From: an uncultured Christensenellaceae bacterium
GTDB taxonomy: Bacteria > Bacillota > Clostridia > Christensenellales > UBA3700
Direction: 5' to 3'
Assembly (NCBI GenBank): GCA_944383895.1
Contig: CALWRH010000014.1
Span: 1-50,215 of the forward strand
DNA length: 50,215 bases
Shown here: positions 1 through 9,209 of the stretch, in pieces
How the letters are laid out: the number at the start of each line of letters is the position of its first letter
Position numbering within the stretch: the stretch's first letter is position 1
Position numbers and translations under genes: made by a program
Notes under the pieces: generated by a model
Databases searched by the model: none
Seen by the model: only the letters and a program-made list of their open reading frames with translations
What the model was told of the DNA's origin: nothing

Positions 1-209
1 AGGAACATCCAGGAAAGCCACAGCGCGCTTACGCCCGCAACGTCCGTCATGTACATCATAAAGAACGTGGTGACCAACTGGCAGATAATGTTCTGTCCCA
101 GACCTGCAAAGGAATAAGACAGCGCTTCTTTGGGCTGAACGTCCTCTTTCTTTGAGGGGTCAGTACCCAACAGCTTGTGAAGAATTGCAATGTCGTTGAG
201 TTTCTTCAT
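1..209 (-). CDS. GPH/MelB-family sugar:cation symporter, N-terminal part (cut by window edge)
   Basis: Only the first ~69 codons are inside the window; the gene runs off the left edge. The start ATG is preceded by AAGGAAGG at good spacing. The visible protein begins MKKLNDIAILHKLLGTD and then shows a stretch resembling the first transmembrane segments of glycoside-pentoside-hexuronide:cation symporters (LSYSFAGLGQNII, then TTFFMMYMTDVAGVSALW). Members of that family import sugars or sugar conjugates with Na+ or H+ through 12 membrane helices. The substrate cannot be inferred from this fragment. It has its own promoter just upstream and is probably the first gene of its transcript. Confidence 0.72.
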   Translation of the reverse strand, partial: MKKLNDIAILHKLLGTDPSKKEDVQPKEALSYSFAGLGQNIICQLVTTFFMMYMTDVAGVSALWLSWMF

Positions 210-253
210 AATTTTCCTTCCTTATAAGTGTAAGGTCTCACAACCTAAAAACA

Positions 254-282
254 ATTTTAACACAATTTTAATATTAATACAA
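254..282 (-). promoter_or_regulatory. Sigma-A-type promoter for the GPH symporter
   Basis: TTGTAT, 17-base spacer, TAAAAT with a TG one base upstream of the -10 (extended -10). Predicted start of transcription is near 247, giving a ~38-base leader containing the AAGGAAGG ribosome binding site. The 210-516 stretch is otherwise AT-rich, without a credible gene, and ends at the mazF terminator. Confidence 0.6.
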
Positions 283-483
283 TTACTTACTCTAAAAAAA
301 AACTGCAAAAATAAGGAAAATAATGGACACATGTCCAGAAAATTTCATATATTTTACATTTCAAAAAGATTTTTTATAAAAATAACGGCGGTTTTTATTC
401 AATTTTCGGTATTATTTCAACTCGCATATGACCCGTTTTGTGCTCAGCTTTTACGAAAGTTTATATATTCAAATCTTTATTTC

Positions 484-510
484 AAAAAAACGACGCATTT
501 TCAGCGTCGC
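484..510 (-). terminator. Rho-independent terminator of mazF
   Basis: On the minus strand GCGACGC, a 7-base loop and GCGTCGT form a stem (one G-U pair), followed by a run of seven T. It sits directly after the mazF stop codon. Confidence 0.75.
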
Positions 511-516
511 TTGTTT

Positions 517-861
517 TTATTCATAAAACCCGAGGCTTATCATGAGAGCGCGGTTTACTTTTGCCATAACGTCGGTAGGTATCTCACCTATCCTGTCTTT
601 GAGTCTGCACTTGTCGAGAGTGCGTATCTGTTCAAGAAGAACGACAGAATCTTTCGGGAGCCCGTACTCTTTCGCACCGAGTTCTATATGCGTAGGAAGT
701 TTTGCTTTGTTTATCCTGCTCGTTACCGCCGCCGCTATTACAGTAGGACTGTATTTGTTGCCTACGTCGTTCTGTACGACGAGGACAGGTCGCACTCCCC
801 CTTGCTCACTGCCTACGACGGGGCTCAGATCCGCATAGTATAGTTCTCCTCTTTTTATCAT
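517..861 (-). CDS. ndoA: MazF/EndoA-family endoribonuclease (PemK-like toxin)
   Basis: 114 aa, the usual length for Firmicute EndoA/MazF, a sequence-specific mRNA interferase. The family core is visible: [18 protein letters not shown] at 5-22, then [10 protein letters not shown]; Arg24 and Thr47 correspond by position to the catalytic Arg/Thr of B. subtilis EndoA. I chose the ATG at 861 because GGAG lies 7 bases upstream; an in-frame ATG 12 codons earlier has no ribosome binding site. In Bacillus the antitoxin MazE/NdoAI is encoded immediately upstream, but here the ~330 bases upstream contain no open frame for it and include a terminator, so the toxin gene is an orphan locally. It is followed by its own terminator. 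Confidence 0.88.
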   Translation of the reverse strand: MIKRGELYYADLSPVVGSEQGGVRPVLVVQNDVGNKYSPTVIAAAVTSRINKAKLPTHIELGAKEYGLPKDSVVLLEQIRTLDKCRLKDRIGEIPTDVMAKVNRALMISLGFYE

Positions 862-1191
862 TTCGTTCTCCGTAAAATAAAATTGCCCCCGTTTCATTGT
901 ATGAACGTTTTGAGGACAATGTTATTCTTGACAACATGAGAAATTTTAATCTGAAAATATAAAAATCAAGCAACGACACCTGACAGATCGTTACCGATTA
1001 TATTTTCAATACTGAACTTTGAGATAAAAAAAGAGATAACTTTCGCTAACTCTTTTATATAAGGCATTATCAAATGCGAAAATAATATCTTTACGAGAGA
1101 GGTTCTGCCTTAAATATGCAGAATTATTGTTATCGCGCTTTCTTCGACTTAACAAAGTATAAAAAAATTATATATCAGCGTTGTCTACAAA
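862..1191. other. Intergenic region between nnr and mazF; no gene seen
   Basis: About 330 AT-rich bases without a coding frame having a ribosome binding site. It holds the nnr-side terminator (1025-1055, minus) and must hold the mazF promoter, but no -35/-10 pair there is convincing. No mazE-like antitoxin frame is present. Confidence 0.6.
1025..1055 (-). terminator. Terminator of the ygiQ-recX-nnr operon
   Basis: Minus strand: AAGAGTTAGC, GAAA tetraloop, GTTATCTCTT (one mismatch and one G-U), followed by TTTTT. It separates nnr from mazF, implying that mazF is transcribed independently. Confidence 0.65.
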
Positions 1192-2673
1192 CTAATTGAC
1201 GTATGAGTCGACTATTCTTTTTGCCGCCTTGCATACGTCGCTTGCAAGAACGCCGAAGTCTCCGAATTCTTTTTCTGCCACTTTCGCCGCCTCCGCGCAC
1301 AGATAAGCCGCCGCGCACGCGCTGTCAAACAGAGATATGCCTCTCGCCGCAAGCCCGCACACGGTACCCGTAAGTACGTCTCCGCTACCGCCTTTGGCAA
1401 GCGCGGGAGTTCCGTTGGCGACGAGCGCAGACTTTTTGCCGTCGCTGACGACGGTAGTCGCACCTTTGAGCAATACGACCGCGTCGCACGACTTTGCGAG
1501 TTCTGCGGCAGCGGTTATAGGGTCTGCAAGTATTTCGTCCACGCTTTTGCCCGTAAGCCTCGACGCCTCTTTTGGATGAGGGGTGAGCAACAGTCTCGCT
1601 CTTTTTTCTTTGAGTTCGGTTATGGTTTGTCCGAAAGCGTTGAGTGCGTCTGCATCCAAAATACAATCGCAGTCGAAATTCTCAGCAATATATTTGCAGA
1701 TTTTTTTGTTCTCTTCTCTGTTGCCGCCCATACCGGGACCTACGGCAACGGCTGTCACGCCTTTCATCGCGCTGTCTAAACTGCCTTTATCGAAAACGAG
1801 TTTTCCGTCCGAGTCTGCCATAGGAAACAATGTGCTTTCTACAACGTTTGCCGCGTAAGCCGCAGCGAGAGAATACGGCACGCACAACGTATTAAGCCCC
1901 GCTCCTGCGCGGAGTGCGGCTCTTCCCGCCTCGGCAAGCTTGGGCGCACCCGGAAATTCGGCTGATCCGCCGATAATAAGGCTTTTCCCGAAACTGCCTT
2001 TATTGCAGTTCTGCTTTCTTCTGCCAAAAAGCGGAGCTACGAAACTCTCGTCGATCACAGCGCAGGTTTCGCCTTTTATATGTATACCGATATCGACCGT
2101 AACTATTTCTCCGCAAAAGTCCTTGCCGTCTCCGAGCAAAAGTCCGCTCTTGACTGCCTGAATCGCAACCGTCTTGTCCGCTTTTACGGCATTGAAAGCT
2201 CTGCCGCCCGTGCCGTCGAGTCCGCTCGGTATATCGACTGCAACGACTTCAGCGCAACTATTGTTTATCTTTTCTATGACATCTGCGTATTCTTTGGCAG
2301 GTTCGCCGTAAAAACCCGTACCGAAAATGCAGTCGACTATCTGGTCGCAATCGTAATCGCACTCACTTACGGGACATATCTTAGAAAAACCTCGCTCTTT
2401 AAGTTGCTCTCTGTAATACTGCGCGTCGGCAGATATTTTCTCTGAAATATAAAAAAGCGAAACGTCGCAGTCTGCGTCTGCCATAAGGCATGCGAGCGCG
2501 AAACCGTCTCCGCCGTTGTTTCCTTTGTCGCAAATGATATACGTCCTGCCGATCTTGTCGATATTGTCGAATACGCCCTTTGCGGCGCGTGCCATAAGCT
2601 CTACGGACGGAACGCCGCCCGCGATACAAGCCTTATCGCTCTCCGCCATGACTTTATTGGAAACAACGTACAT
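1192..2673 (-). CDS. nnr: Bifunctional NAD(P)H-hydrate epimerase / ADP-dependent NAD(P)H-hydrate dehydratase
   Basis: 493 aa, the expected size for the two-domain repair enzyme that epimerises and dehydrates damaged, hydrated NAD(P)H. The N-terminal YjeF_N domain (about 1-210) carries KGNNGGDGFAL at 50-60. The C-terminal ribokinase-like dehydratase domain carries GGSGDVLTG at 428-436, the nucleotide/catalytic motif with its Asp. Start ATG is preceded by AAAAGGAG, which overlaps the stop codon of recX, so translation is probably coupled. In many Clostridia this gene lies near alr and the mazF-type toxin, consistent with the next gene here. A terminator follows at 1025-1055. Confidence 0.93.
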   Translation of the reverse strand: MYVVSNKVMAESDKACIAGGVPSVELMARAAKGVFDNIDKIGRTYIICDKGNNGGDGFALACLMADADCDVSLFYISEKISADAQYYREQLKERGFSKICPVSECDYDCDQIVDCIFGTGFYGEPAKEYADVIEKINNSCAEVVAVDIPSGLDGTGGRAFNAVKADKTVAIQAVKSGLLLGDGKDFCGEIVTVDIGIHIKGETCAVIDESFVAPLFGRRKQNCNKGSFGKSLIIGGSAEFPGAPKLAEAGRAALRAGAGLNTLCVPYSLAAAYAANVVESTLFPMADSDGKLVFDKGSLDSAMKGVTAVAVGPGMGGNREENKKICKYIAENFDCDCILDADALNAFGQTITELKEKRARLLLTPHPKEASRLTGKSVDEILADPITAAAELAKSCDAVVLLKGATTVVSDGKKSALVANGTPALAKGGSGDVLTGTVCGLAARGISLFDSACAAAYLCAEAAKVAEKEFGDFGVLASDVCKAAKRIVDSYVN

Positions 2674-2679
2674 AATAAT

Positions 2680-3306
2680 TCACTCCTTTTGTCCGCGGTC
2701 CGATCTCAGTTTAGTCAGCGTACGGGCAATAACGTCCTGACCGTATCCTCTGTAAGACAGATAGCGGACGAGCCTTGCGACGTATTTTTCGTCATTGAGA
2801 TCTTTACCAGCGGCATGCTTTGACGCAAGAGCTAAGGCATCCTCTTCTTCGGACGATACCCCTTTCAACGCGTCTTCGATATATTCGGCAGCAACTCCGC
2901 GCGCTCTCAATTCTTCACGCAACCTGCGCGAGCCCTTTAACCCTTTGTTCAGCGCGACGTATTGCTCCGCGTATTCTCTGTCGTCGATGTAATTATAGCT
3001 TTTGAGTTTTTCTATCGTATATTCCACGACTACTTTGCCGTAACCTTTGTCGTACAGCTTTTGCGTTATCTTTTTCTGCGTGCAGACGTAGCGCGATATA
3101 TATCCGAGAGCATACTCGAAGGCGTTGCGTTTATCGGATTCGAAAATTATGTCTGCAAGTTCTTTTTCGTCTATCTCCTTGCCTTCCTCGAGTCTTTTCG
3201 CCGCCGCGACAAGCGCGCTTACAGAGCCGTAAAACTCTCCGTCAAGGTATAAGTTTACCCTGTCTTTATCTCTTTTATTTGGTTTTATATCTGTAATAAC
3301 GCTCAT
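2680..3306 (-). CDS. recX: RecX-family recombination regulator
   Basis: 208 aa. RecX modulates RecA filament growth. The family is recognisable from the helical three-repeat pattern: ALGYISRYVCTQKKITQKLYDKGY near 66-89, then YIDDREYAEQYV and GSRRLREELRARGV, with a third helical repeat near YVARLVRYLSYRGYGQDVI at the C-terminus. Its start overlaps the ygiQ stop by 4 bases (ATGA), and its stop lies within the ribosome binding site of nnr, so the three genes form one coupled operon. recA is not in the window. Confidence 0.9.
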   Translation of the reverse strand: MSVITDIKPNKRDKDRVNLYLDGEFYGSVSALVAAAKRLEEGKEIDEKELADIIFESDKRNAFEYALGYISRYVCTQKKITQKLYDKGYGKVVVEYTIEKLKSYNYIDDREYAEQYVALNKGLKGSRRLREELRARGVAAEYIEDALKGVSSEEEDALALASKHAAGKDLNDEKYVARLVRYLSYRGYGQDVIARTLTKLRSDRGQKE

Positions 3307-5315
3307 CGTCTGCCTTTAGAGGATCCGCCTTTTTTCTCCGCGCCGTGCATATTGCGCACATTTACGCTTTTGCCGTTTTTATCAGATTTTTTCGTGCCTG
3401 TGTCTGTAATTTTATGATTTGATCTCATTTCTGCGGATTTGTTTTTCTGAAACCGTCCGCTTTTTACTGTATCGTTTTTTGCGTTAGCGGCTTTTCTCTC
3501 TTTCGCTCTTGCTATCGCCTCTTCTTTTGTAGGCTTTATCAGACACTCTTCGGTAAATCCGATAAGATCTTGTCTGCCTGCCTCTACGAGCGCCTCGTGT
3601 ACGAGATCGTAATTGCTCTTTTTGCGCCATTGCATAAGCGCTCTTTGCATCATCTTTTCGCGCTTGTCTTTGGGGACGTAGATCTCTTTGCCCGTATCGG
3701 GATTTATGCCCGTATAATACATGCACGTCGACTTGGTAGACGGCGTGGGATAGAAGTCCTGCACCTGCTCGGGCATATAGCCTATCGATTTCAGATACTC
3801 TGCAAGCCTTATTGCGTCTTTCAACGTGCACCCGGGGTGCGACGAGATAAGATACGGCACGAGATACTGTTTTTTGCCCAGCCTTGCGTTTAGATCGTCG
3901 AATTTCTTTTTGAAAGCGAGATAAAGAGAAAGCGGCGGTTTGTTCATCGCCTCGAGCACGTTGTCCGAAACGTGTTCGGGCGCGACCTTGAGCTGACCGC
4001 TTATATGGTGCTTTACAAGCTCTTTCAGGAAGGTATCGTCCTTGTCGTACATGACGTAGTCATAACGTATACCGCTCCTTACGAACACTTTTTTTACGCC
4101 TTCGAGCTGTCTTAAATCCCTAAGAAGTTCGATATATTCTTCGTGCGATACCTGAAGATTTGGGCATTTCCTGTATCCGATACAAGGCTTTTCCGCACAC
4201 ACTCCGCCTTTCATCTGCTTAGTGCAAGCGGGATCTCTGAAGTTGGCGGTAGGTCCGCCGACGTCGTGTATATATCCTTTGAAATCCTTGTCCGATATAA
4301 GCGTCTTCGCCTCTCTGACAAGACTTTCTTTAGAACGTTTCTGCACGATCCTGCCCTGATGGTAAGTCAGCGCGCAGTAATTACACGAGCCGAAACAGCC
4401 GCGGACGGAAGTAAGAGAAAATTTTACTTCCTGCATTGCGGGCACACCGCGCGTATATGACGGATGATAGTCGCGCATATACGGCAGTTCGTAAACCTTA
4501 TCCATCTCTTCGGGAAGCAGGGGGAGCTGACTCCTGTTCTGAACGAGATACTTGCCCTGGTGTTTCTGTAAAAGGATCTTTCCCTTTACATGATCGTTCT
4601 GCTTCGACTGGATATTGAAAGCCTCGACGTATGCTTTTTTATCGTCCCTGACCTGTTCGAAAGACGGACAGAAAATAGCCTCTCTTTCCTCTATCGCCTT
4701 TTTGAGTTTTGACGACAGATTTTCGTATTTCTCAAGATAGCAGGTGCCTCTCACGTCGCGAATATCCTTGAGCGGAACGCCTTTTTGCACGAGCCTTACT
4801 ATTTCCGTGATAGGTCTTTCGCCCATGCCGTATATGAGCAGATCCGCGCCGCTCGACACGAGTATGCTCGGCATGACTCTGTCCGCCCAATAGTCGTAAT
4901 GTGCAAATCTTCTCAGCGACGCCTCGATACCGCCTATAACGACCGCGCTGTCCGGGAACAGTCTTTTGAGATTATGGCAATATACGTCCACGCATCTGTT
5001 CGGACGTCTGCCGACCTCGCCGCCTTCGCTGTACACGTCGACGTCTCTTTTGCGTTTTGCCACGGTGTAGTTGTTGACCATGCTGTCAACAACACCGCCC
5101 GTAACAAAAAATCCGACTTTCGGAACTCCGAATTTTTTGTAATCGTCATCGTTTTGCGGCTGCGACAAAATGGCGACAGTCATACCGAGACTTTCGAGAA
5201 GTCTCGAAACTATCGCATGTCCGAAAGACGGATGATCGCAATAAGCCTCGCCTATGACGTAAACTATATCGGGCTGCTGCCCGTTCAATTCTTCAGGTGT
5301 AACAGGTAAAAACAT
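3303..5315 (-). CDS. YgiQ-family radical SAM protein
   Basis: 670 aa, typical length for the YgiQ (UPF0313) family, whose reaction is unknown. The radical SAM cluster motif is C307-x3-C311-x2-C314 (CFGSCNYC). The N-terminal part has the family motifs IGEAYCDHPSFGHAI at 21-35, YSEGGEVGRRPNR at 95-107 and GGIEASLRRFAHYDYW at 128-143. The last ~90 residues are Lys-rich and low-complexity, as in other members. First gene of an operon with recX and nnr. The promoter (5322-5350) places transcription start exactly on the A of the ATG, and there is no ribosome binding site, so the mRNA is probably leaderless. Confidence 0.92.
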   Translation of the reverse strand: MFLPVTPEELNGQQPDIVYVIGEAYCDHPSFGHAIVSRLLESLGMTVAILSQPQNDDDYKKFGVPKVGFFVTGGVVDSMVNNYTVAKRKRDVDVYSEGGEVGRRPNRCVDVYCHNLKRLFPDSAVVIGGIEASLRRFAHYDYWADRVMPSILVSSGADLLIYGMGERPITEIVRLVQKGVPLKDIRDVRGTCYLEKYENLSSKLKKAIEEREAIFCPSFEQVRDDKKAYVEAFNIQSKQNDHVKGKILLQKHQGKYLVQNRSQLPLLPEEMDKVYELPYMRDYHPSYTRGVPAMQEVKFSLTSVRGCFGSCNYCALTYHQGRIVQKRSKESLVREAKTLISDKDFKGYIHDVGGPTANFRDPACTKQMKGGVCAEKPCIGYRKCPNLQVSHEEYIELLRDLRQLEGVKKVFVRSGIRYDYVMYDKDDTFLKELVKHHISGQLKVAPEHVSDNVLEAMNKPPLSLYLAFKKKFDDLNARLGKKQYLVPYLISSHPGCTLKDAIRLAEYLKSIGYMPEQVQDFYPTPSTKSTCMYYTGINPDTGKEIYVPKDKREKMMQRALMQWRKKSNYDLVHEALVEAGRQDLIGFTEECLIKPTKEEAIARAKERKAANAKNDTVKSGRFQKNKSAEMRSNHKITDTGTKKSDKNGKSVNVRNMHGAEKKGGSSKGRR

Positions 5316-5321
5316 AATTAT

Positions 5322-5350
5322 ATTCTAACACGCGCGCGAGGAAATTTCAA
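5322..5350 (-). promoter_or_regulatory. Sigma-A-type promoter giving a leaderless ygiQ mRNA
   Basis: TTGAAA, 17-base spacer, TAGAAT, then only six bases (ATAATT) before the ygiQ ATG. Counting seven bases from the end of the -10 puts +1 on the A of the start codon. Confidence 0.65.
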
Positions 5351-5408
5351 TAGCAATCGCAACGTAGCGCATATCTCTGCATATATTTTTCCAATAAATA
5401 AAGTAAAT

Positions 5409-5438
5409 AAAAAACGGGAGCGCATAGCCGCGCTCCCG
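5409..5438 (-). terminator. Terminator of the purine operon
   Basis: Minus strand: perfect 8-bp stem CGGGAGCG/CGCTCCCG with an 8-base loop, then TTTTTT. It lies 16 bases after the purL stop. Confidence 0.9.
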
Positions 5439-5454
5439 AAATCAGTTTTATATC

Positions 5455-8400
5455 TTACTCAAAATACTTCACGCCGCTTTCAAAAAGCTTCATGTCGTAA
5501 TTGCCCTCGACGTTCTTATACAGATTTTCGTCAAGTCTTTCTGCGTGTCCCATCTTGCCGAGCACTCTGCCGTCGGGAGAGATTATACCCTCTATGCCGT
5601 ACATACTGCCGTTGGGGTTGTAGGGACTGACCATAGTCGCAAGATTGTTCATGTCGACGTACTGCGTAGCGACCTGACCTGCTTTGATTAGTTTGTCGAG
5701 CTCTTCCTGAGAGGCTACGAATCTGCCCTCGCCGTGGCTCACGGGTACGCTGAACACGTCGTCAACCTTGACCGAAGACAGCCACGGAGACTTATTTGTC
5801 GCTACTCTGACTCTGACTATCGTAGAAACGTGGCGGGATATATTGTTGAAAGTGAGCGTAGGAGCCTCTGCTTTCTGCTCTCTGATGTCGCCGTAAGGCA
5901 CAAGACCGAGTTTTACGAGTGCCTGGAAACCGTTGCAGATACCGAGTGCTAAGCCGTCTCTCTTGTAAAGCAGATCCATGACAGCATCTCGTATCGCGGC
6001 GTTGCGGAAAGTAGTTGCGATAAACTTGCCGCTGCCGTCAGGCTCGTCGCCGCCGCTGAATCCGCCGGGGAACGCGAGTATCTGCGCTCTTTCTATCGCC
6101 TTAGTCAAAGCTTTTACGCTTTCTTCTATGTCAGCCGCGCTCTGGTTTTTGATTACGAAAATTTCTGCTTTAGCTCCTGCTCTTTCGAAAGCTCTCGCGG
6201 TATCGTCTTCACAGTTGGTACCGGGGAAAGCAGGGATAAGCACGGTAGGTCTGACTATGTGCTGAGGCGTATGCTCTTTCTTTCTCGCGCAGCAGATCAG
6301 ATTGCCGACGTTGCCGCTTGCGGGCGCAGTCGTCGGGAAGATCTTTTCGAGAGTGCCTTCGAAAGCGGCTATCATCTCGTCGCACTTTATCGGAGTGCCG
6401 CATATCTTTGCGGTATGCGTGTTGTTGAGCGTAGCGACAAGGCGCGGCTCGAACTCTGCCGCGAAATCTGCGTTTTCGCACTGAACGGTAAAGTCGCCCA
6501 TGCGCGGAGCAAACATAGATTCGTCAAGCTCTTCAATATCGACGCCGACTTTGTTGCCCAGACATCCTTTGAGAACTGCCGCTACCGCACCGCCCTCTTC
6601 TACTACGTTGCACGATCTTACAAGACCTTTATTGATAGCGTCGGACAGCACGTTGTAGAGTTTCGTAACCTTGTCGAATACAGGCATGTTGTATTCGTCT
6701 CTCGGCAGAGATATGAGATATATCTTGTCAGCCTTTTTGTCTTCGGTAACAGTATTTGAGATAAGCTTGCTCGCCTTGGAAATACCCATAGCGAAACTTA
6801 TCAGCGTAGGCGGTACGTCTATATGTTCGAAGGTACCGCTCATGCTGTCCTTGCCGCCGATCGCGCCGACGTTCATGTTGAGCTGAGCGTACAACGCGCC
6901 GAGAAGTGCCGAAAGCGGCTGTCCCCAGCGTTTGGGATCCTTATTAAGACGCTTGAAGAACTCCTGAAGAGAAAGTCTGATTGTATCGAGTCTTACGCCG
7001 CTCGCAACGAGTTTGCTGAGCGAAGTAACGATAGAATATACCGCGCCCGTAAACGGCGACTGGCTCATAAGGTGCGGATTGCACGCATACGCGCTGACAG
7101 TTACCGTATCCGTCTCGCCTTTAACGGGAGGCTTTGCAGCCATGACTACGGACGGAGTGAGCTGGTACTTGCCGCCGAAAGGCATGAGCACCGTGCGCGC
7201 GCCGATCGTGCTGTCGAACATTTCTCCGAGACCTTTCTGCGAGCATACGTTGAGTCTTGCGAGCTCATTAAGCACCGCACCCTTTACGTCTCCGCCGAGG
7301 AAAGCTTTTTCGGTATCGGAGTTTGCCTCGTCGAGATAGGTTGCGATCTCCTCTTCTATCTCTGCGTCCTGTTTCTGTTTTACGCCGTTGGTGTCGAGGA
7401 AAGCACGTTTGAGATCGACTATGCAATTGCCTGCAAAGTACATTCTCATCCTGCCGTTGTCCGTAACGACTGCGACAGCGGTTGCACCGAGGTTTTCTTC
7501 TCTCGCCGCAGCGATAAACTTGTCAACGTCGTTCTTATCGAGTACGACTGCCATCCTCTCCTGCGATTCGGATATAGCGAGTTCGGTGCCCGACAAGCCC
7601 TCGTATTTCTTGGGTACTTTGTCGAGGAATATGTCGAGGCTGTCAGCAAGTTCGCCGATAGCGACCGAAACGCCGCCCGCGCCGAAGTCGTTGCACTTGA
7701 CGATAAGTCTGCTGACCTCGGGATTTCTGAACAGTCTCTGTATCTTGCGCTCTGTCGGGGGATTGCCTTTCTGGACTTCGGCTCCGCAGACTTCTACGGA
7801 TTTTTCCGTATGAGCTTTTGAAGAACCCGTCGCACCGCCGCAACCGTCTCTGCCCGTATCTCCGCCGAGAAGGACGATGATGTCGCCTTCGACGGGCTTT
7901 CTTCTTACAACGTTAGCCGCGGGAGCGCCTGCAATAACATAACCCGTTTCGAGTCGCTTAGCTTTGTATCCTTCGTGATACATTTCGCTTACCTGACCGG
8001 TAGCGAGACCTATCTGGTTGCCGTAGCTCGAATATCCCGCCGCCGCCGTCTTGGTGATAACGCGCTGAGGCAGTTTGCCTTTGAGAGTATTCTCGATAGG
8101 TTCTCTCGGGTCGGCGCAGCCCGTAACGCGCATAGCCTGGTATACGAAAGTTCTGCCGCTGAGCGGATCGCGGATAGCACCGCCGAGACAGGTAGCAGCA
8201 CCGCCGAACGGTTCTATTTCCGTCGGGTGGTTGTGCGTTTCGTTCTTGAACATTATCAACCACTCTTCATCCTTGCCGTCGACGTCCACGTTTACGCGGA
8301 CGGAGCAGGCGTTGATCTCGTCGCTGACGTCGAGGTTGTCGAGTTTTCCTCTTCTCTTGAGCTCTTTTACCGCGATAGTCGCGATGTCCATAAGACATCT

Positions 8401-9195
8401 GTATTTGTCGGGTCTAGTCTTGTAGAGATCGGCAAACAGAGCCTCGTATTCGTCGAGAGCTTTCTGAACGTGCGGATTGTCGGACTTGAGATCTATCTTC
8501 GTGATCTCGGTCGCGAACGTCGTATGACGGCAGTGGTCTGACCAATAAGTGTCGATGACTTTGAGCTCCGTTTCGGACGGGTTTCTGCCCTCGCCCTTGA
8601 AATAGTCGCGGACGAAAATAAGGTCTTCTACGCTCATTGCAAAGCCTTTGCTTGCGTGATAAGCCGCTACGTCGCTGTCCGAAAGCGCTATAAATCCGTC
8701 TATAACGGGTACGGTGAGATTCTGCTCGACTTTCTGCACAAGAGTATCGGGGATAGCGAAATCGCCCTCTCTGCTCTCAACGGGGTTTATAAGGAAGTGC
8801 TTGATTTTTGCAAGCTGAGCGTCGTTTACGCCTTTTACCGCATAAACGGTCGCGCACTTGATAAGCGGTCTTTGTCCCATCGAAAGCAACTGAACGCACT
8901 GCATCGCGCTGTCCGCTCTCTGGTCGTACTGACCGGGCAGATATTCGGTAACGAAAGCCGCATAGCCGTCAAGCGCGGGCAAAGCGTCTTCATATATATC
9001 GTCTACGGGAGGCTCGCTGAAGATAGTCTTTTTCGCCTCGTCGAAGATTTCTTTTTCGAGTCCTTCGACGTCGTAACGTATGAATACTCTGACGTCGTCC
9101 GCGGCAATGCCGAGCACGTTGGTCACGTCGGATTTTACCTTCTGCGCGCTCACATCGTAGCCGCGTTTTTTCTCAACAAAAATTCTCTTTACCAT
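5455..9195 (-). CDS. purL: Phosphoribosylformylglycinamidine synthase, single-chain form
   Basis: 1246 aa. Converts FGAR to FGAM using ATP and glutamine. This is the large form with synthetase and glutamine amidotransferase domains in one chain, instead of the PurS/PurQ/PurL complex of Bacillus. Visible motifs: TYWSDHCRHTTF (FGAM synthase linker motif), KNETHNHPTEIEPFGGAATC (ATP-binding half), and a C-terminal class I amidotransferase with PAFPGTNCEDD, nucleophile Cys1087 in GICNGFQ, and the His1217/Glu1219 pair in GHAER. Start ATG has GAGGAC upstream. Last gene of the pur operon, 14 bases after purD, followed by a strong terminator. Confidence 0.95.
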   Translation of the reverse strand: MVKRIFVEKKRGYDVSAQKVKSDVTNVLGIAADDVRVFIRYDVEGLEKEIFDEAKKTIFSEPPVDDIYEDALPALDGYAAFVTEYLPGQYDQRADSAMQCVQLLSMGQRPLIKCATVYAVKGVNDAQLAKIKHFLINPVESREGDFAIPDTLVQKVEQNLTVPVIDGFIALSDSDVAAYHASKGFAMSVEDLIFVRDYFKGEGRNPSETELKVIDTYWSDHCRHTTFATEITKIDLKSDNPHVQKALDEYEALFADLYKTRPDKYRCLMDIATIAVKELKRRGKLDNLDVSDEINACSVRVNVDVDGKDEEWLIMFKNETHNHPTEIEPFGGAATCLGGAIRDPLSGRTFVYQAMRVTGCADPREPIENTLKGKLPQRVITKTAAAGYSSYGNQIGLATGQVSEMYHEGYKAKRLETGYVIAGAPAANVVRRKPVEGDIIVLLGGDTGRDGCGGATGSSKAHTEKSVEVCGAEVQKGNPPTERKIQRLFRNPEVSRLIVKCNDFGAGGVSVAIGELADSLDIFLDKVPKKYEGLSGTELAISESQERMAVVLDKNDVDKFIAAAREENLGATAVAVVTDNGRMRMYFAGNCIVDLKRAFLDTNGVKQKQDAEIEEEIATYLDEANSDTEKAFLGGDVKGAVLNELARLNVCSQKGLGEMFDSTIGARTVLMPFGGKYQLTPSVVMAAKPPVKGETDTVTVSAYACNPHLMSQSPFTGAVYSIVTSLSKLVASGVRLDTIRLSLQEFFKRLNKDPKRWGQPLSALLGALYAQLNMNVGAIGGKDSMSGTFEHIDVPPTLISFAMGISKASKLISNTVTEDKKADKIYLISLPRDEYNMPVFDKVTKLYNVLSDAINKGLVRSCNVVEEGGAVAAVLKGCLGNKVGVDIEELDESMFAPRMGDFTVQCENADFAAEFEPRLVATLNNTHTAKICGTPIKCDEMIAAFEGTLEKIFPTTAPASGNVGNLICCARKKEHTPQHIVRPTVLIPAFPGTNCEDDTARAFERAGAKAEIFVIKNQSAADIEESVKALTKAIERAQILAFPGGFSGGDEPDGSGKFIATTFRNAAIRDAVMDLLYKRDGLALGICNGFQALVKLGLVPYGDIREQKAEAPTLTFNNISRHVSTIVRVRVATNKSPWLSSVKVDDVFSVPVSHGEGRFVASQEELDKLIKAGQVATQYVDMNNLATMVSPYNPNGSMYGIEGIISPDGRVLGKMGHAERLDENLYKNVEGNYDMKLFESGVKYFE

Positions 9196-9209
9196 TTTGT
9201 CCTCTCAGT

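Noticed and set aside
190..843. 217-codon plus-strand frame
   Set aside because: Antisense to the mazF gene and its AT-rich flank; no ribosome binding site, composition unlike protein; mazF on the other strand is a clear family member.
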